Positions 52,681-63,980 of a DNA stretch of 64,000 nucleotides are shown here, in pieces. This DNA comes from Choristoneura fumiferana (taxonomy: Eukaryota; Arthropoda; Insecta; Lepidoptera; Tortricidae). The translations under genes were made by a program, and so were the position numbers. The notes beneath the pieces are model-generated. The model was not told where the DNA came from. It ran no database searches and saw nothing but the letters and a program-made list of their open reading frames with translations. Where the stretch lies: NCBI RefSeq assembly GCF_025370935.1, contig NC_133472.1:41151930-41215929 (forward strand), given 5' to 3'. Numbering within the stretch: position 1 is the first letter of the stretch; every line of letters begins with the position of its first letter.

Positions 52681-53926
52681 GTCAACTTATCCATAGAAAA
52701 TTAGTGATTCCTGCACGCATTCACAAGTGTGCAGTAAAGTTGTATGGATTTAACTTACCGCACTTGTGCGGTAAAGTAACTTTTTAAATTGCCAAATCTC
52801 AAAAAATTATGTCCAAACTATTGTTAAAAAAATAAGTCTAAAGACTCGTTATAGTTAGGCTTTGAAAAAATAAGAAAACGTTCGTTGCAACCAACTGAAT
52901 ATTTACTGATAAGATAATACAGATTAAACGCGACAGAAAAGAGAACGTTAATTTTGTTTTTCATGTAAACTCGTATTTTAATTCCGTCTAAAGTTATGAA
53001 AAAAAAAGGAAATAAATTCTTGACTCCAATTCGGACCGTGCGACGTCAAGCGCGCGCACTCGAAAGTTAACCAATGAGCTTCCAGTGCGCGCGCACGACG
53101 TAGCACGGACCAATCATGGTTACCCGTTCGCGCCTGTCATGAAACCCCGCCAAAGTAATGTTCATGAGTTCAGTCCGGTGAATTAATTTTTGATGAGTAA
53201 ATTAAATAAAGAGTTTAAATGATGAATTTATATCTGACTTTACGCCGCCTTACGTCCTCCACGAAGCACATATTGTCAGTGACAAACTCAATGCTGAACA
53301 AAATACGTGAACTATAATATACATACCTAAGTTAATAAACATCGTAAATTGATAGAATAATCTACTTCTACACGCATGGATATTATAACATCTACCGGTA
53401 TGTCTTATTCTTATTTATTTGCTTTTATCTATTAGAATCAGTGAACCAATTTTGATTTATTTACAGTTCCAAAGCTAAAAATCTCAGATTTACGGTATAC
53501 TTTTTGTTAAGAGCTAGATAGATTAATATAAAACATATACTTGATGATACTTAACTATTACAGGGATTTATTCACGGGTTGCACTGATATTTAGCATTAT
53601 AGGAGCGTGCAGGAGATAAGGACTAGCCAATATAAGTGTGGAAAATGTCAAGCAACAAGGGCTAATAATTAATCATAAAAAATCACGATACTAAAACAAA
53701 GTCTCCTTTACCTATCATTAGTAGCTAGCTGTAGCTGTTCTAATCTTCTGAGTCAATGATTGTTATGAAAGTTGGTTTAATAAAGTGTATACGTTAACGA
53801 ATTTGGTTTGGCGTGCATGTCGGTATGTATATATACTGCCTGCTACTGTAGTAAACGAGTATGGCAAATAAATGATGTAGTCACTGCCTCGATTTTTTTC
53901 CTCGCTTAATGCATTGTAAAACGTTG
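52681..53926. other. Insertion-derived AT-rich DNA separating gag pieces 1 and 2
   Basis: The interval contains the strong hairpin at 53035-53111 and otherwise AT-rich sequence without a recognisable frame. CCGCACTTGTGCGG near 52759 is a short palindrome. I could not recover matched ends for the insertion or insertions responsible. Confidence 0.4.
53035..53111. repeat. GC-rich hairpin with CCAAT motifs
   Basis: GGACCGTGCGACGTC with AGCGCGCGCACT on the left pairs with AGTGCGCGCGC and GACGT..CACGGACC on the right, leaving a loop of about 20 bases. CCAATGAG is in the loop and CCAATCA follows directly. The GC content contrasts sharply with the AT-rich surroundings. Confidence 0.7.
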
Positions 53927-54049
53927 TATGATATACGTGTCGAAAGTAGGAAATTCCCAACTCGTGCCGGCTCAAAACACTCGCTTCGCTCGTGTTTCAA
54001 GTTCTCCGCCACTCGTTGGGAATTGCCTACTTTCCGCACTTGTATCATA
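53927..54049. mobile_element. Foldback MITE (TATGATA ends)
   Basis: The left arm TATGATATACGTGTCGAAAG with TAGGAAATTCCCAACTCGTG pairs with the right arm CACTCGTTGGGAATTGCCTA and CTTTCCGCACTTGTATCATA. The centre is CTCGCTTCGCTCG. It lies 55 bp before the second gag piece. Confidence 0.7.
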
Positions 54050-54104
54050 AATAACTATTATGATTCTATTCCCAAGTCAAAACGGGATAATAATTATTGC
54101 TTTG

Positions 54105-54411
54105 TTTTTATTGCAAGCTGCAAACATTCAAAATTTGCGTGATGTGTTTGTTGAACTTAATGATTCGATTCATGCGTGTCATTTGGAATTGGATCCAAAG
54201 TTCATACTTTCATACCCAAATTCCCCAAATTTGAATTATTATGGGTGTTTGATGACATGTTCTATGCCATTAAATCTTCATTTAAGAAGTTAATCGATTC
54301 GGACGCTACCGACGCTAGTGCAGCGCCAAGTGCGGCGCTCGCTTTCAAGTTACCACGCATCGATATTCCTGACTTTGACGGGGACATACAAAGGTTTCCT
54401 TTGTTCATAGA
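54105..54411 (+). pseudogene. BEL/Pao-type gag relic, piece 2
   Basis: The reading starts AANIQNLRDVFVELNDSI, passes a frameshift near 54220 and continues SSFKKLIDSDATDASAAPSA and FKLPRIDIPDFDGDIQRFP. LP.I..P.F.G....(W/F)P.F is the hallmark of BEL/Pao gag proteins. The frame is cut at 54411, where the long inverted-repeat element begins. The product would have been a structural protein of an LTR retrotransposon; this copy is dead. Confidence 0.75.
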
Positions 54412-54438
54412 TAGACGGAGAGCGGGCTGCAATATTTC

Positions 54439-54908
54439 CCCTTCTTAACCGTGGTCCGGTTGTGTAGTCCGGCCAGCCGGACTGTGGAAAATTTCTTTTT
54501 TCGATTGTCCGGTGGCGATACTGTTTGGTTGGTTGTACATCTATGTATATATAACCTTGTTGCTCACCTAATGGACTAGGAGCATTGGACGCTCTTTAAA
54601 AGCTATTATTGTCAATAATGTCCTTGTTCTGTCTTGTAATGTCTGAAAATATAAATCATTGCATATTTATCGGGTGTCCTAATACTACAAGAGTGACATA
54701 ATATACATACTTCACTACAAGAGTGACACTCGAGCAAAAAGATTACATTCTGCATTTATTACAAGTGGTTAAGATTTTCCATGGTCCGGTTGACCGGACA
54801 GCTGAAAATTATTTCTTTTCCTTGGAGCGGTTAACCGTATCACGGAAAAAATAAATTTTCCACAGTCCGGCTGGCCGGACTACACAACCGGACCACGGTT
54901 AAGAAGGG
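54439..54908. mobile_element. 471-bp MITE with about 50-bp TIRs
   Basis: The ends are CCCTTCTTAACCGTGGTCCG, GTTGTGTAGTCCGGCCAGCC and GGACTGTGGAAAAT against their complements at 54855-54908. The interior repeats the GGTCCGGTTGACCGGAC word. No transposase and no exact flanking duplication were seen. The empty site can be inferred from the opposite arm of the host element near 57050-57065. Confidence 0.8.
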
Positions 54909-54984
54909 AGTTGGCCCTACTTGATACCGCGATGAAATGCACAATGGTTTCCCATAAAACTGATGCTAGGTCCGAATTTGATAC

Positions 54985-55066
54985 TCATCATCATCATCAT
55001 CATCCCAGCCTATATACGTCCCACTGCTGGGCACAGGCCTCCTCTCAGAACAAGAGGGCTTTGATA
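54985..55066. mobile_element. SINE 3' fragment inside inverted-repeat arm
   Basis: An ATC run is followed by CCCAGCCTATATACGTCCCA, CTGCTGGGCACAGGCCTCCT and CTCAGAACAAGAGGGCTT, as at 14211-14286. The opposite arm (around 56990) lacks it, showing that it inserted after the arms formed. It is flanked by TTTGATACT / TTTGATACTG, a 9-bp direct repeat consistent with LINE-mediated retroposition. Confidence 0.8.
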
Positions 55067-56250
55067 CTGCCGCGGCGGAACTTGCCGAAAGTACCAAAAA
55101 AATAGTCACTTCCGGTGCGAAAAAAGGGGCGTTATTTAACCCATCTGATACTGAAATAATAGTCATGGCATCAGTTAGGAGTTTACTGGTAGATAAAGAA
55201 AAGCGCAATATGTCAGTTTTTTGTTTGCCGGAAGTGCTTGTTAGACACTCTCAAAGGTGACCACTAGAACCCCTAAATATACCCATCTGATACCAGCATG
55301 AAACCAATTCCAGTCGGTATGTATGAACCCTCATTTCCGGAATATATAAGTCTGCCAAGGCTGTTTCTGCCGAAACACCTTGACTTCACATACGAGATTA
55401 TGTGACCTTCCTCTACTCCGCTCAATATAGACATTTCAATTTCCATAAATTCCGACAAAAGCGGAATTTTGGTGGAGTCCTTGGGTACACCATTAGGAAT
55501 AAAGTTTCAAAAGTCCCCATTGATCCCATGTGTGCATAAAGTTATTCGGGGTCAAAGTTCAAAATTTGTGGTTTTTTTTTCCCGAAAACGGTAAGTTTTA
55601 TCAAAAAGTAGCCGAGGCAAAGATTAATAGACCTTAAAATTATCTATAAAAATGGTCTTTATACTTTTTTTCTAAGAATTCCATTCCCGAGATATCACCA
55701 TTCTAAAAGTTGAAGGAGTCAAGTTCTACACGTTAGCACATTTATGCCACATATACCTATAGTGACTGGTTAATCGACCTATTCCTTGAAAGGGGTTATT
55801 CTAGATCTAGAGCTTATTTGCAATCTAAAACTAGTGAAAAAAACTCACCTGTAGATATTTTTATCACTTTATTACCTAACACAGACCTTAATAATTAGTA
55901 CCTTATAATAAATAGTGTCTAAAATTAGTGAAAATAAAAACAAATAACCTCAAATTTGGCTTTGTCCGAATTTATGTAAATTGAAATGGTATAATTGACC
56001 GGAGTAGATGTTGCTCATATAATCTATATGTCAAGGTGTTTCGGCAGAAACAGCTTTGGCAGACTTATATATTCCGGAAATGAGGGTTCATACCTACCGA
56101 CTGAATTGGTTTCATGCTGGTATCAGATGGGTATATTTAGGGGTCCTGGTGGGTCATTTTGAGAGCGTCTGCCGAGCACTTCCGGCAAAAAAATACTGAC
56201 ATATTTCGCTTTTCTTTATCTACCAGTAAATTCCTAACTGATGTCATGAC

Positions 56251-56915
56251 TGTCGCGACACTAGTCGCGAAATGTATATATTGTATGTAGCAACACTTAA
56301 AACATGGTAAGTTTAGTTCTCTTTGCTTTTCTCATCTGTCATTTGTTTTCTACTTTAATGGCGCGCGTTATGTGATTTCGTCCATCATGGTCCCTGTGGA
56401 TATGAGGGGGGAACCGCTCGACAGCTGTTCGGCAGTAAGAGGCTCCAATGGGTGAACTTGCGAGAAACCATCGACGTAAACAGCACGGTTTCCGAGCAGT
56501 GCACGCTGAACGATAGCACTAAGTCACACTGTATAAGGCCCATCCTAAATATATTATATGCACTTGTGTTGTATACTGGCATGACAATTTAACGCCAGCG
56601 TTATTAAGTGAACCTAAGAATCTATGGGCTCCATACAGTAGGAGTCATGTTGTATTTAACTTACAGGTGGTTAGAGTAGAAGATGCGAAGCAATATACAA
56701 ACACACTACAGTCAGATCACGGGATAGAACCAACTGATGTTTCTCGAGATATATTCATCACATATCATAATACAGGTATGAGTCACAACTTTACTTACTT
56801 GTAATGAGAGAATACTTAATGCATTATTCGACAGGGTAGTTGTCGCAGCCTTTACCTGCATTACATTAATTAGTGACATTACAATAGTCACATCAAAGTA
56901 AAAGAGATCGCGACA
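56251..56915. mobile_element. Solo LTR (665 bp) with 5-bp target duplication
   Basis: It begins TGTCGCGACACTAG and ends GAGATCGCGACA, the TG...CA form of LTRs with short inverted ends TGTCGCGA/TCGCGACA. Perfect 5-bp direct repeats ATGAC flank it (56246-56250 and 56916-56920). The unoccupied sequence is preserved in the other arm of the host inverted repeat (near 55165). No internal retroviral-type coding sequence is present, so recombination between two LTRs probably removed it. The family (Gypsy or BEL) is not determined. Confidence 0.88.
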
Positions 56916-57482
56916 ATGACTATTATTTCAGTATCAGATGCGTTAAATGACTATTTTTTTGGTACTTTCGGCAAATTCCGCCGCGGCAGACTATCAAATT
57001 CGGACTCCGCATCAGTTTTATGGGAAACCATTGTGCATTTCATCGCGGTATCAAGTACGTACAAAATTTTGCAGTCCGCTCTCCGTCTAACAGGCATTTC
57101 GCACTATTGTACATCTAGGGTTAGCATTCTCGTGGCATTTTTGGACAGGTGATGCAGAGGAGTCGTCGTTATGTACCTTTTATAACTGAATGAATGACTG
57201 AATGGTAAAAACTTAACTTATGTAAAATTTTGCGTGAACTATTTCCACATTCGAATTAATAGTTTTCCACTTTGTAAAACTATCACTCACTTATTCTTCT
57301 CATCCTAACATACAAGATTATGAAACTTTAATTCCAATTGCTACTTGTTCCACGTCATAGATCAGCTGATAGATGTGTTGGGAATTCCTACCGGAATTTA
57401 TATTTCAAAAACCTGTTGGTTTACTCTAATACATCACTCCCAATATAGGATAATTAGTACCAATTCCACTATACGATGTTAA

Positions 57483-57625
57483 GGGCCTGTTTCACCATCC
57501 ATTGATTAGTGTTAATACTTTCGGTTAAATGTGATGCCGTCTCTATTTGTTTTGTTCGAATAGACTGAGCCGGCATCACATTTAACCGTCACTTAACACT
57601 AATCAATGGATGGTGAAACAGCCCC
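57483..57625. mobile_element. 143-bp hairpin MITE with TAA target duplication
   Basis: GGGCCTGTTTCACCATCCAT, then TGATTAGTGTTAA, pairs with TTAACACTAATCA and ATGGATGGTGAAACAGCCCC. TAA lies on both sides (57480-57482 and 57626-57628), as for PIF/Harbinger-type MITEs. The inner GTTAAATGTGATGCCG and CGGCATCACATTTAAC also pair, so nearly the whole element is one stem. A diverged copy is nested at about 18170-18262. Confidence 0.85.
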
Positions 57626-57645
57626 TAAATGTTAATGGACTGTTA

Positions 57646-58333
57646 CAGCCTTATTCATAAAAAATCCTTAATTGAGGTTTGATCGGTCTGTTACTTAGCA
57701 GACTGATTAAGCTTGTTAGACGGTTGTCAAGAAGTATGATTCATAAACGCTTGCTAGCAGTCTGCGAGTTGTTGAGCTGCTGATAGACGGATTAGACGCG
57801 TTATGTTGGCCACCTTGACAAATCAAAGACAAAAAATGGCCTAATCGATAATTTAAAAAAAATTGACAGCAGTGACAGCAAATTAGCAGGAAAAAAAATA
57901 AAAAGCGAGATGTTTGTTTTCCCGCCATTTCCGATCCGCATGTTTATATTGTGCAAAAAGCCATAATTAATTATGTTAATCATCCCAATTTTTTTTTCAA
58001 TTTATTTTATTTATTGTTGCTAATTTAGAGGATTTTTTAGAAATACAAATTCCTGAAAATAATTTTTCCTGTTTTTTTTTAATCTTTGCGTAACCCTGTC
58101 TTCACTATAAATATCTTCGGTATGGTTTTTTGCTCTTGTCAAAGTCAGCTGTTCAAACTTGTGGCGGCCATTTTGTGACTTAGTAGGGAGATAAAGGAGG
58201 GTCTACGGTCCTCTAACTTTAGCAGAGCCTTGATCGACTGATTAGCGCTAACAGACGTTTATGAATCATGTTTTTTAGCATCGGGCCTTCAAGGAGCCTT
58301 CAAGGAGGCTCTAACTTTTTATGAATAAGGCTG
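57646..58333. mobile_element. TIR element, CAGCCTTATTCAT family, copy B, TTA duplication
   Basis: It is the inverse-orientation partner of 19262-19959, with the same 18-bp TIR (CAGCCTTATTCATAAAAA). TTA lies on both sides (57643-57645 and 58334-58336). Interior blocks such as GTAGACCCTCCTTTATCTCC (in complement) and ACAGACGTTTATGAATCATG are conserved. The length is 688 bp and the element is noncoding. Confidence 0.85.
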
Positions 58334-58732
58334 TTAGTCTATAAAATCAGCTGTCAAAATGTATGAACTAACAGCCGATTAACAATTAACATCGTATGGT
58401 GAAATTAATTGTTATTAAATGAATACATAATGTTTGTACAAAGTAATGTTACTTGTCTATTATTAAAGTAAATTTTAAGTAGCTATTAAAACTAACTTAT
58501 TGAAATTAAATGAAACTAACTTTATGGGGTAGCTTATTATGTGGCATCAGGCATTGTTTGATTTATAAGGGCATCATGTTTTCTCTACATACTTTTTCCA
58601 AAGTTTCAAATAATACATGTTTATTTTATTTTTAATATTTTCTATTATAATATAATACATTTCATTCCATGACAATTTAAACAACATTATTTTTGTTTAG
58701 ATTCTTATGCACCATTCATTCATTCATTTAAT

Positions 58733-59145
58733 CATAAAAATATCTATAATAACGACTCCACAGCACTCTGTTCAAAATTGCCACCAAACATCCCAACTCT
58801 AAATTACAACCCAGCGTTAGGGGATGCAGAGCGCGTTCATTATTTGATTTCAAAATTGAAAAGCAATGCTCAGTCATTCCGACTACCCCTGATAACTACA
58901 GGGTGTTGTATGAAACGTTAGTCGACAAATATGAAGAATGGCGGCGCTATCGCTATTTTCTATTTGGAAAACATTCTAAACTTGAAACCTTTGAGTGCTG
59001 GTAAAGCAACCGCAGCAAATTTAGAAACTTAAATTGATCAGTTTTCGACGTCAGTAGCAGCCTTACATGAACATATTTGTACATTTGGCACTGCGAAAGT
59101 TAGATGGTGAAACTTCCAAGGCTTTTGAAATGTCTCTTAAAGACA
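58733..59145 (+). pseudogene. BEL/Pao-type gag relic, piece 3
   Basis: A degraded gag continues here: NYNPALGDAERVHYLISKLK, then after a frameshift TPDNYRVLYETLVDKYEEWR, and after further shifts and an in-frame stop HLALRKLDGETSKAFEMSLK. L.D.E..HYL.SKL, NY..L...L.DKY and LALRKLD.ET...FE are standard BEL/Pao gag motifs in the right order. It follows piece 2 after 4.3 kb of inserted DNA. Pol is not found downstream in the window. Confidence 0.8.
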
Positions 59146-59342
59146 GTGAAAGTATGTATGTATGTATGTAAACTCTTATTGTACAAAAGAAAACTTAACA
59201 AAAACATTACTGACAAACTTTAGATATTGTACAAAGGCGACTTATCCCTTTAAGGGATCTCTACAGTCAACCTTGAGTGAAAAGTTTACTAAATACGATG
59301 ATTTCGTAAATTATATCCGCAATCAGACTACATATAGCTATT

Positions 59343-59466
59343 TATGCAACTGTATCATAATAAGGGTAATTGAGACACGAGTGCGAGTTTATGACATGAG
59401 GCGAAGCCGAATGTCATAATAGATACGCATGAGTGTCTCAATAACTGATTATGATACAGTCGCATA
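59343..59466. mobile_element. Hairpin MITE (TATGCAACTGTATCATAAT)
   Basis: TATGCAACTGTATCATAAT and TAATTGAGACAC on the left pair with GTGTCTCAATAA and ATTATGATACAGTCGCATA on the right. An inner stem ATGACAT / ATGTCAT surrounds GAGGCGAAGCCGA. Length 124 bp. Confidence 0.75.
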
Positions 59467-59553
59467 CATTACTTTTCCTACGAGCTCAAACATAAACAAA
59501 ATAAATAATGAATACTTATGTACATAACGGACAATAAATGAATTTTTAGATTT

Positions 59554-60821
59554 TAAAGGAGACAGGTCAGACAAGTCGAACTATCGACCAATTTCGTTGG
59601 CAACTATCGCGGCAAAGGTGCTTGACGGTGTGCTCAACACACATTTAGACAAGTATGTGCGGCTACACGATGCCCAGTTCGGATTCAGGCCTGGGTTGTC
59701 CACTGAAAGCGCAATTGTTGTGTTGAAGCATGCTGTTAGGTACTACACCGAAAGGAAAACGTCGGTATTTGGCTGTTTCCTGGACCTCTCAAAAGCGTTC
59801 GACTTGGTCTCATACGACATCCTCTGGGACAAGCTGGGGGCGGCTGGAGTACCACTTGACCTTTTGACCATTTTTCAGCATTGGTATGGTAACCAAGTCA
59901 ATGTTGTGAAGTGGGCGAATTCACTGTCTTCGCCATATGTGCTCGAGTGCGGTGTGGGGCAGGGAGGGGGTGACTTCGCCTAAGCTATTTAACTTATATA
60001 TCAATGCGCTGATCGAGGAGCTAAGCGGCGCTCATGCGGGCTGTTCTATAGACGGTATTAGCCATAACAACATAAGCTACGCCGACGACATGGCACTGCT
60101 GGCCCCATCGAACGGTGCGCTGAATGAATTTTAGCATATGTGAAAAATATACTGCCTCGCATGGGCTTGTGTACAATGTAAGGAAGACGGTTTACATGGT
60201 GTTTCAGGCGCCGGGTGTGGACGCCCCGGACGTGTCGCTCCCTGTTTTATTAAACGGAGCCCCAGTTGACAGAGTAAATCAGTTTAAATATCTAGGACAC
60301 TTTTTAACTGATAACTTGAAAGATGATGCGGATGTTGAGCGGGAACGCAGGGCGCTGGCGGTCCGGGCGAACATGCTAGCCCGCAGATTCGCTCGGTGTA
60401 CAGAGGCAGCGAAAATTACGCTCTTTAGAGCATACTGCACTTCTCTGTACACGGGAGCGCTGTGGGTGGCCTGCACGCAGCGATCCCTTGCCTCCCTGCG
60501 CGCCCAGTATAACAATGCCTTCAGGGCACTGTTGGGGCTGCCACGGTTCTGCAGCGCTTCCGCCATGTTCGCGGGAGCTCGAGTGGACAACTTTACTGCC
60601 GTCTTGCGCAAAAAGATGGCATCACTTTTAATTACGATACGTGGCAGCCCAAACAGTCTCCTGAAGACATTAGCTGTAAGAAATGAGTGCTCAATTATGC
60701 AACACCTAATTAAAAATACCCTTTCACTGGCTAGCTATAACTACTAACATAGTCTTAAGGAAATACTAACAAAATTTTTGGATGAAGTTGTCTGAATAAA
60801 TAAAATTATTATTATTATTAT
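59554..60821 (+). pseudogene. Non-LTR retrotransposon reverse transcriptase fragment, frameshifted
   Basis: The sequence encodes NYRPISLATIAAKVLDGVL, AQFGFRPGLSTESAIVVLK, CFLDLSKAFDLVSYDILWDK (box A) and GVGQGG. After a frameshift near 59970 it continues SPKLFNLYINALIEEL and SYADDMALLAP, with the YADD catalytic box at 60078-60089. A second frameshift near 60125 leads to CEKYTASHGLVYNVRKTVYM and FKYLGHFLTD, ending with a stop at 60745-60747. An ATT microsatellite tail (60806-60821) closes the 3' end. The endonuclease and ORF1 are missing. The subfamily differs from the jockey-type copy at 37560 (YADD here, FADD there). It is inactive. Confidence 0.85.
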
Positions 60822-62393
60822 TGTTATAAAGGTAGTAAATTACGAGTACTGCTCACTTACTGTACCCACATTAATTTATACATACCTTATTAGTCTGAGG
60901 AACGTACTTGCATATTACTTTTTTGTGACAACCCTGATACATTTCCAGTGTCTAGCCGATTGTCGGCATTTCACGCTCAGACAAAGAACTTTATCCACTG
61001 TACATTTTCTTACACTGTGACCATGCCAAGAGGCCCGCCTCTCTTTTTTAAAGTTTTAGTTTTAGTTATTTTAATTTAATAGTAGTTTTAGTCCTATGGA
61101 TATTTTGTATATTTTTATTAAGTACTCATATAAATCTTGTCTTGGTCACAAACTTGCCCACTTTTTTTAACCTTGACCACCATTTTCCGCGTTCATTTTT
61201 CCCCACCCTAATACTCCCACCTCCCACCTGGTCCCGAATGTTTGTTATGGAGTAGCTTTTTTCTATGGTTTTCAAAAATGCATTATAGATACTATTCTAC
61301 ATCAAAAAAAAATACTTGGTATTTTAGTCAATGTCACATATTGTACATTCCTTCCAAATAAACAATATCGTCTGTCGCATTTAATATTCTGTCGTAATTA
61401 AGTGGACACACGCTCCCACAGGTCACAGGCATTTTTCTGTGTCAGGGACATCAAAGGTAATTACAAGAACCATTTGTTATGAATATCGATCGTAAGTCTA
61501 TTTACACGTACGTGGAAAATATCAAAATAAACTTTACTAATAACAGCTTAATCTTTGTGAATAAAGTCGAATGAGGTTTGAAATGCGTTAGCATTTTGTT
61601 TTTACAAAGGGCAGGATCTTTATGCTAACGTATGCGTCGCACAGATGTAGCTGTGGTGTACGGTTGGGAGCGGAAAAGAAAGTTAATATATTGTAGTTCT
61701 ATAATTATATACTAGCTTTTACCCGCTGCTTCACTTGAGTAAAACCTAGCCTAGCAATAGGGATCTTGGTTGACACCATTAAAAAATAATTCGAAGACAC
61801 GGCTCCAGTAAAAAAACGCTTTATTTTAGCCCTGAAAACCAGATTAATTTTCGATTAACTGTAAAATTAGTTTTTTTGTTGCTTTAAAACAAATAAATAG
61901 TTAGTTGAGTTGGCGAACAAGTGACGTCATAAGTTACTATTTCCATTCAAGCTCTATGGGAGAATTGTGTTGTGACAGCTCATAAAAAGTACGTCAATTG
62001 ATTGGTGGAGTCAACATCCCTATTGAATTGAAATTAAAGTAAGCGTCAGGACCCCTGGACCAATGGAGATATTTGATGTTTAGAAAATACCAAAATTTAC
62101 TACCTATTTGCTACTATTTAATACCTAACTTAAAATAATTAGTACCTCGATAGACAATAAAAAAACGAGTATGAAAGTGGTCCAGACATTCTGACGTCAG
62201 GATGTCTGAACCACTTTTTTTTTACAGTTCGAGGCAACACAACTAATTTATCTCTTAGACCTTTTTAGTACCCCAACATGTAATTTATTAAATTTTTTTT
62301 AGCATACCAGAAAAGTGCTACACACGAAAAAAAATTTTTTGCCACGAAATTTTTTTGCCTAATTTTGTAAGAGTCACAATGGCGGGTGTATCT

Positions 62394-62643
62394 GGGCCAA
62401 TCAACTTTTTTTACCGACACTAATCTGTCCGCGACATATTTCAGACAATTGCAGATTTTTGTAAGAAAACATGTTTTATCTGTAATTTAATAGATGGTGT
62501 ACATGAATACATGCCATCCTACGTAAGTTAAAGCTATTAAACCGTGAAATATCTTGTTGGAAGTACGATTTTTTGGTAACGCCTGAGACAATTTTGGTAA
62601 CGCGGGAGACGCCCAAAGTGTCGGTAAAATAGTTGATTGGCCC
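62394..62643. mobile_element. GGGCCAATCAACT foldback element
   Basis: GGGCCAATCAACTTTTTTTA with CCGACACT on the left pairs with AGTGTCGGTAAAATAGTTGA and TTGGCCC on the right. ATCT is found immediately outside both ends (62390-62393 and 62644-62647). Length 250 bp, no gene. Confidence 0.7.
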
Positions 62644-63253
62644 ATCTACACAAATATAATACACAATTATACTAAAAAAATGTACTCAAAATGTACTATT
62701 TAGAACCTACTTTAAAAAATTGTACCCCTCTACATGAAGTTACTCTTATTACAATGTAAAGGTATACACCCGCCATCCTGCCTGACTGGCAGGGCGGCGG
62801 GTGTATGCTAATTTACTATGAACCTATTGATTATTGACAAATGTTATTACTTACTCAAAAAAAAGTACTAAATTTGTACTTTAGTATGCGCGTGTTGTAG
62901 CAGCCGCTGAGTCGCGTTGCTCCGAAGACGAAGGGCTACGGATTAGCCCGAAACATGTCGAGCTAAACTCGATTTAAGACGTGAGTTATCCGGGTCATTA
63001 TATTTAATATGAGTGAGTCTCACGGTAGTTTCATGTTCAAAAATGTGGTCTCAGTTATATATCCTGAAATTTTGATATGTTATAGATTTCAAAGTCCTGA
63101 ACAGAAGTCACCTCTGTTTCAGAGTCTCTTTCAGAGTTTAGTTATTTAGAGACTTTTGTTCTGGACTTTGAACTCTATAACCTATCAAAATCTCAGGATA
63201 CTTAGGTACCTAACTGAAACCACTTTTCATACTTTAGGTCCGGGGTCCTTTGA

Positions 63254-63470
63254 TCCACTGCCAGTGGTCCGATCGACTTGAAATTTGGTAATCTTATGTA
63301 AATCTGGCGCCAATACAATAATCTGATACTTAGTGACATCCCGGTAGTCCGGCCAGGATTGTCTCCATAGGACGGAACTCTATAACGGTTAATGGAATCG
63401 ACTTGAAATTTGGTATTCAAATTTAGTTTGAGGTCACCCAAGTATAGTCAGCAAAAAGCTTGTATTAAAA
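63254..63470 (+). repeat. GACTTGAAATTTGG repeat, copy B
   Basis: TCGACTTGAAATTTGGTAAT, CAATACAATAATCTGATAC, TGACATCCCGGTAGTCCGGC, GTCTCCATAGGACGGAACTC and AGTCAGCAAAAAGCTTGTAT reproduce the order of 14930-15215. No coding sequence is present. Confidence 0.65.
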
Positions 63471-63802
63471 AGATTTTTTTACCAAAAACTTGTTTTCATA
63501 TTAGTTTTTATTTATAGTTGATATCAGGGCAGTCGATTAGTTAGATTATCTATTGTAAGGAAGATTAGGCCACTCACTTGTATGAGTAATCTAATTTAAC
63601 CCTTAATAAGGCCCCATTTATTGGAGCATACTACCACAGAATCAAAAGCAGCTATCGAATACATACCTGGCAAAGAATATTTTTAAAGCTAGTCGTATTT
63701 TCAATAATTACAATGGAAATTGTGACGTATTATGAAAGCAATAAGGTTCAGTTTCCAACTCAATGCAAGTGGTCGCCAAATCGCCTCTGCCTTATTAAGG
63801 GT

Positions 63803-63980
63803 TAAAGCTCCCTTTCCACCAGAGATGTGCGAGCGCGAGGAATGTGTTTTTCATGAACCAATAGAAACACTTCATTTACCTATCCTCCGGTCAGTTGTTT
63901 CCACTGGAGATGTGCTGTGCGAGGTAAATGAAGCGTCTGAAATTGGTTCATGAAATAGTACATTGTGCATTAAGGGGCGT
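63803..63980. mobile_element. Foldback repeat, second copy of the 4601 family
   Basis: CCCTTTCCACCAGAGATGTG and the inverted CACATCTCCAGTGGAAAC (read in complement) flank AACCAATAGAAACACTTCAT. GGTAAATGAAGCGT is shared with the copy at 4601-4823. The right end may be complete only beyond this window. Confidence 0.5.

Larger units (their letters stand above)
54412..57089. mobile_element. Long inverted-repeat element carrying three nested insertions
   Basis: The left arm (54412 to about 55470) and right arm (about 55960-57089) are reverse complements once the nested insertions are removed. The ends are TAGACGGAGAGCGG and CCGCTCTCCGTCTA. Shared blocks are CTTGATACCGCGATGAAATG, CACAATGGTTTCCCATAAAA, CTGATACTGAAATAATAGTC, CATTTCCGGAATATATAAGT and TTTCTGCCGAAACACCTTGA. 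The left arm is split by the MITE at 54439 and the SINE tail at 54985; the right arm by the solo LTR at 56251. The spacer of about 490 bp encodes nothing recognisable. It cuts the BEL/Pao gag at a TA, so a TA-targeting foldback element is plausible. Confidence 0.8.

Noticed and set aside
56385..56582. Minus-strand frame near 56.4 kb
   Set aside because: It lies wholly inside the solo LTR, which is noncoding.
60279..60611. 110-codon minus-strand frame
   Set aside because: It is the antisense of the LINE reverse transcriptase C-terminal region.
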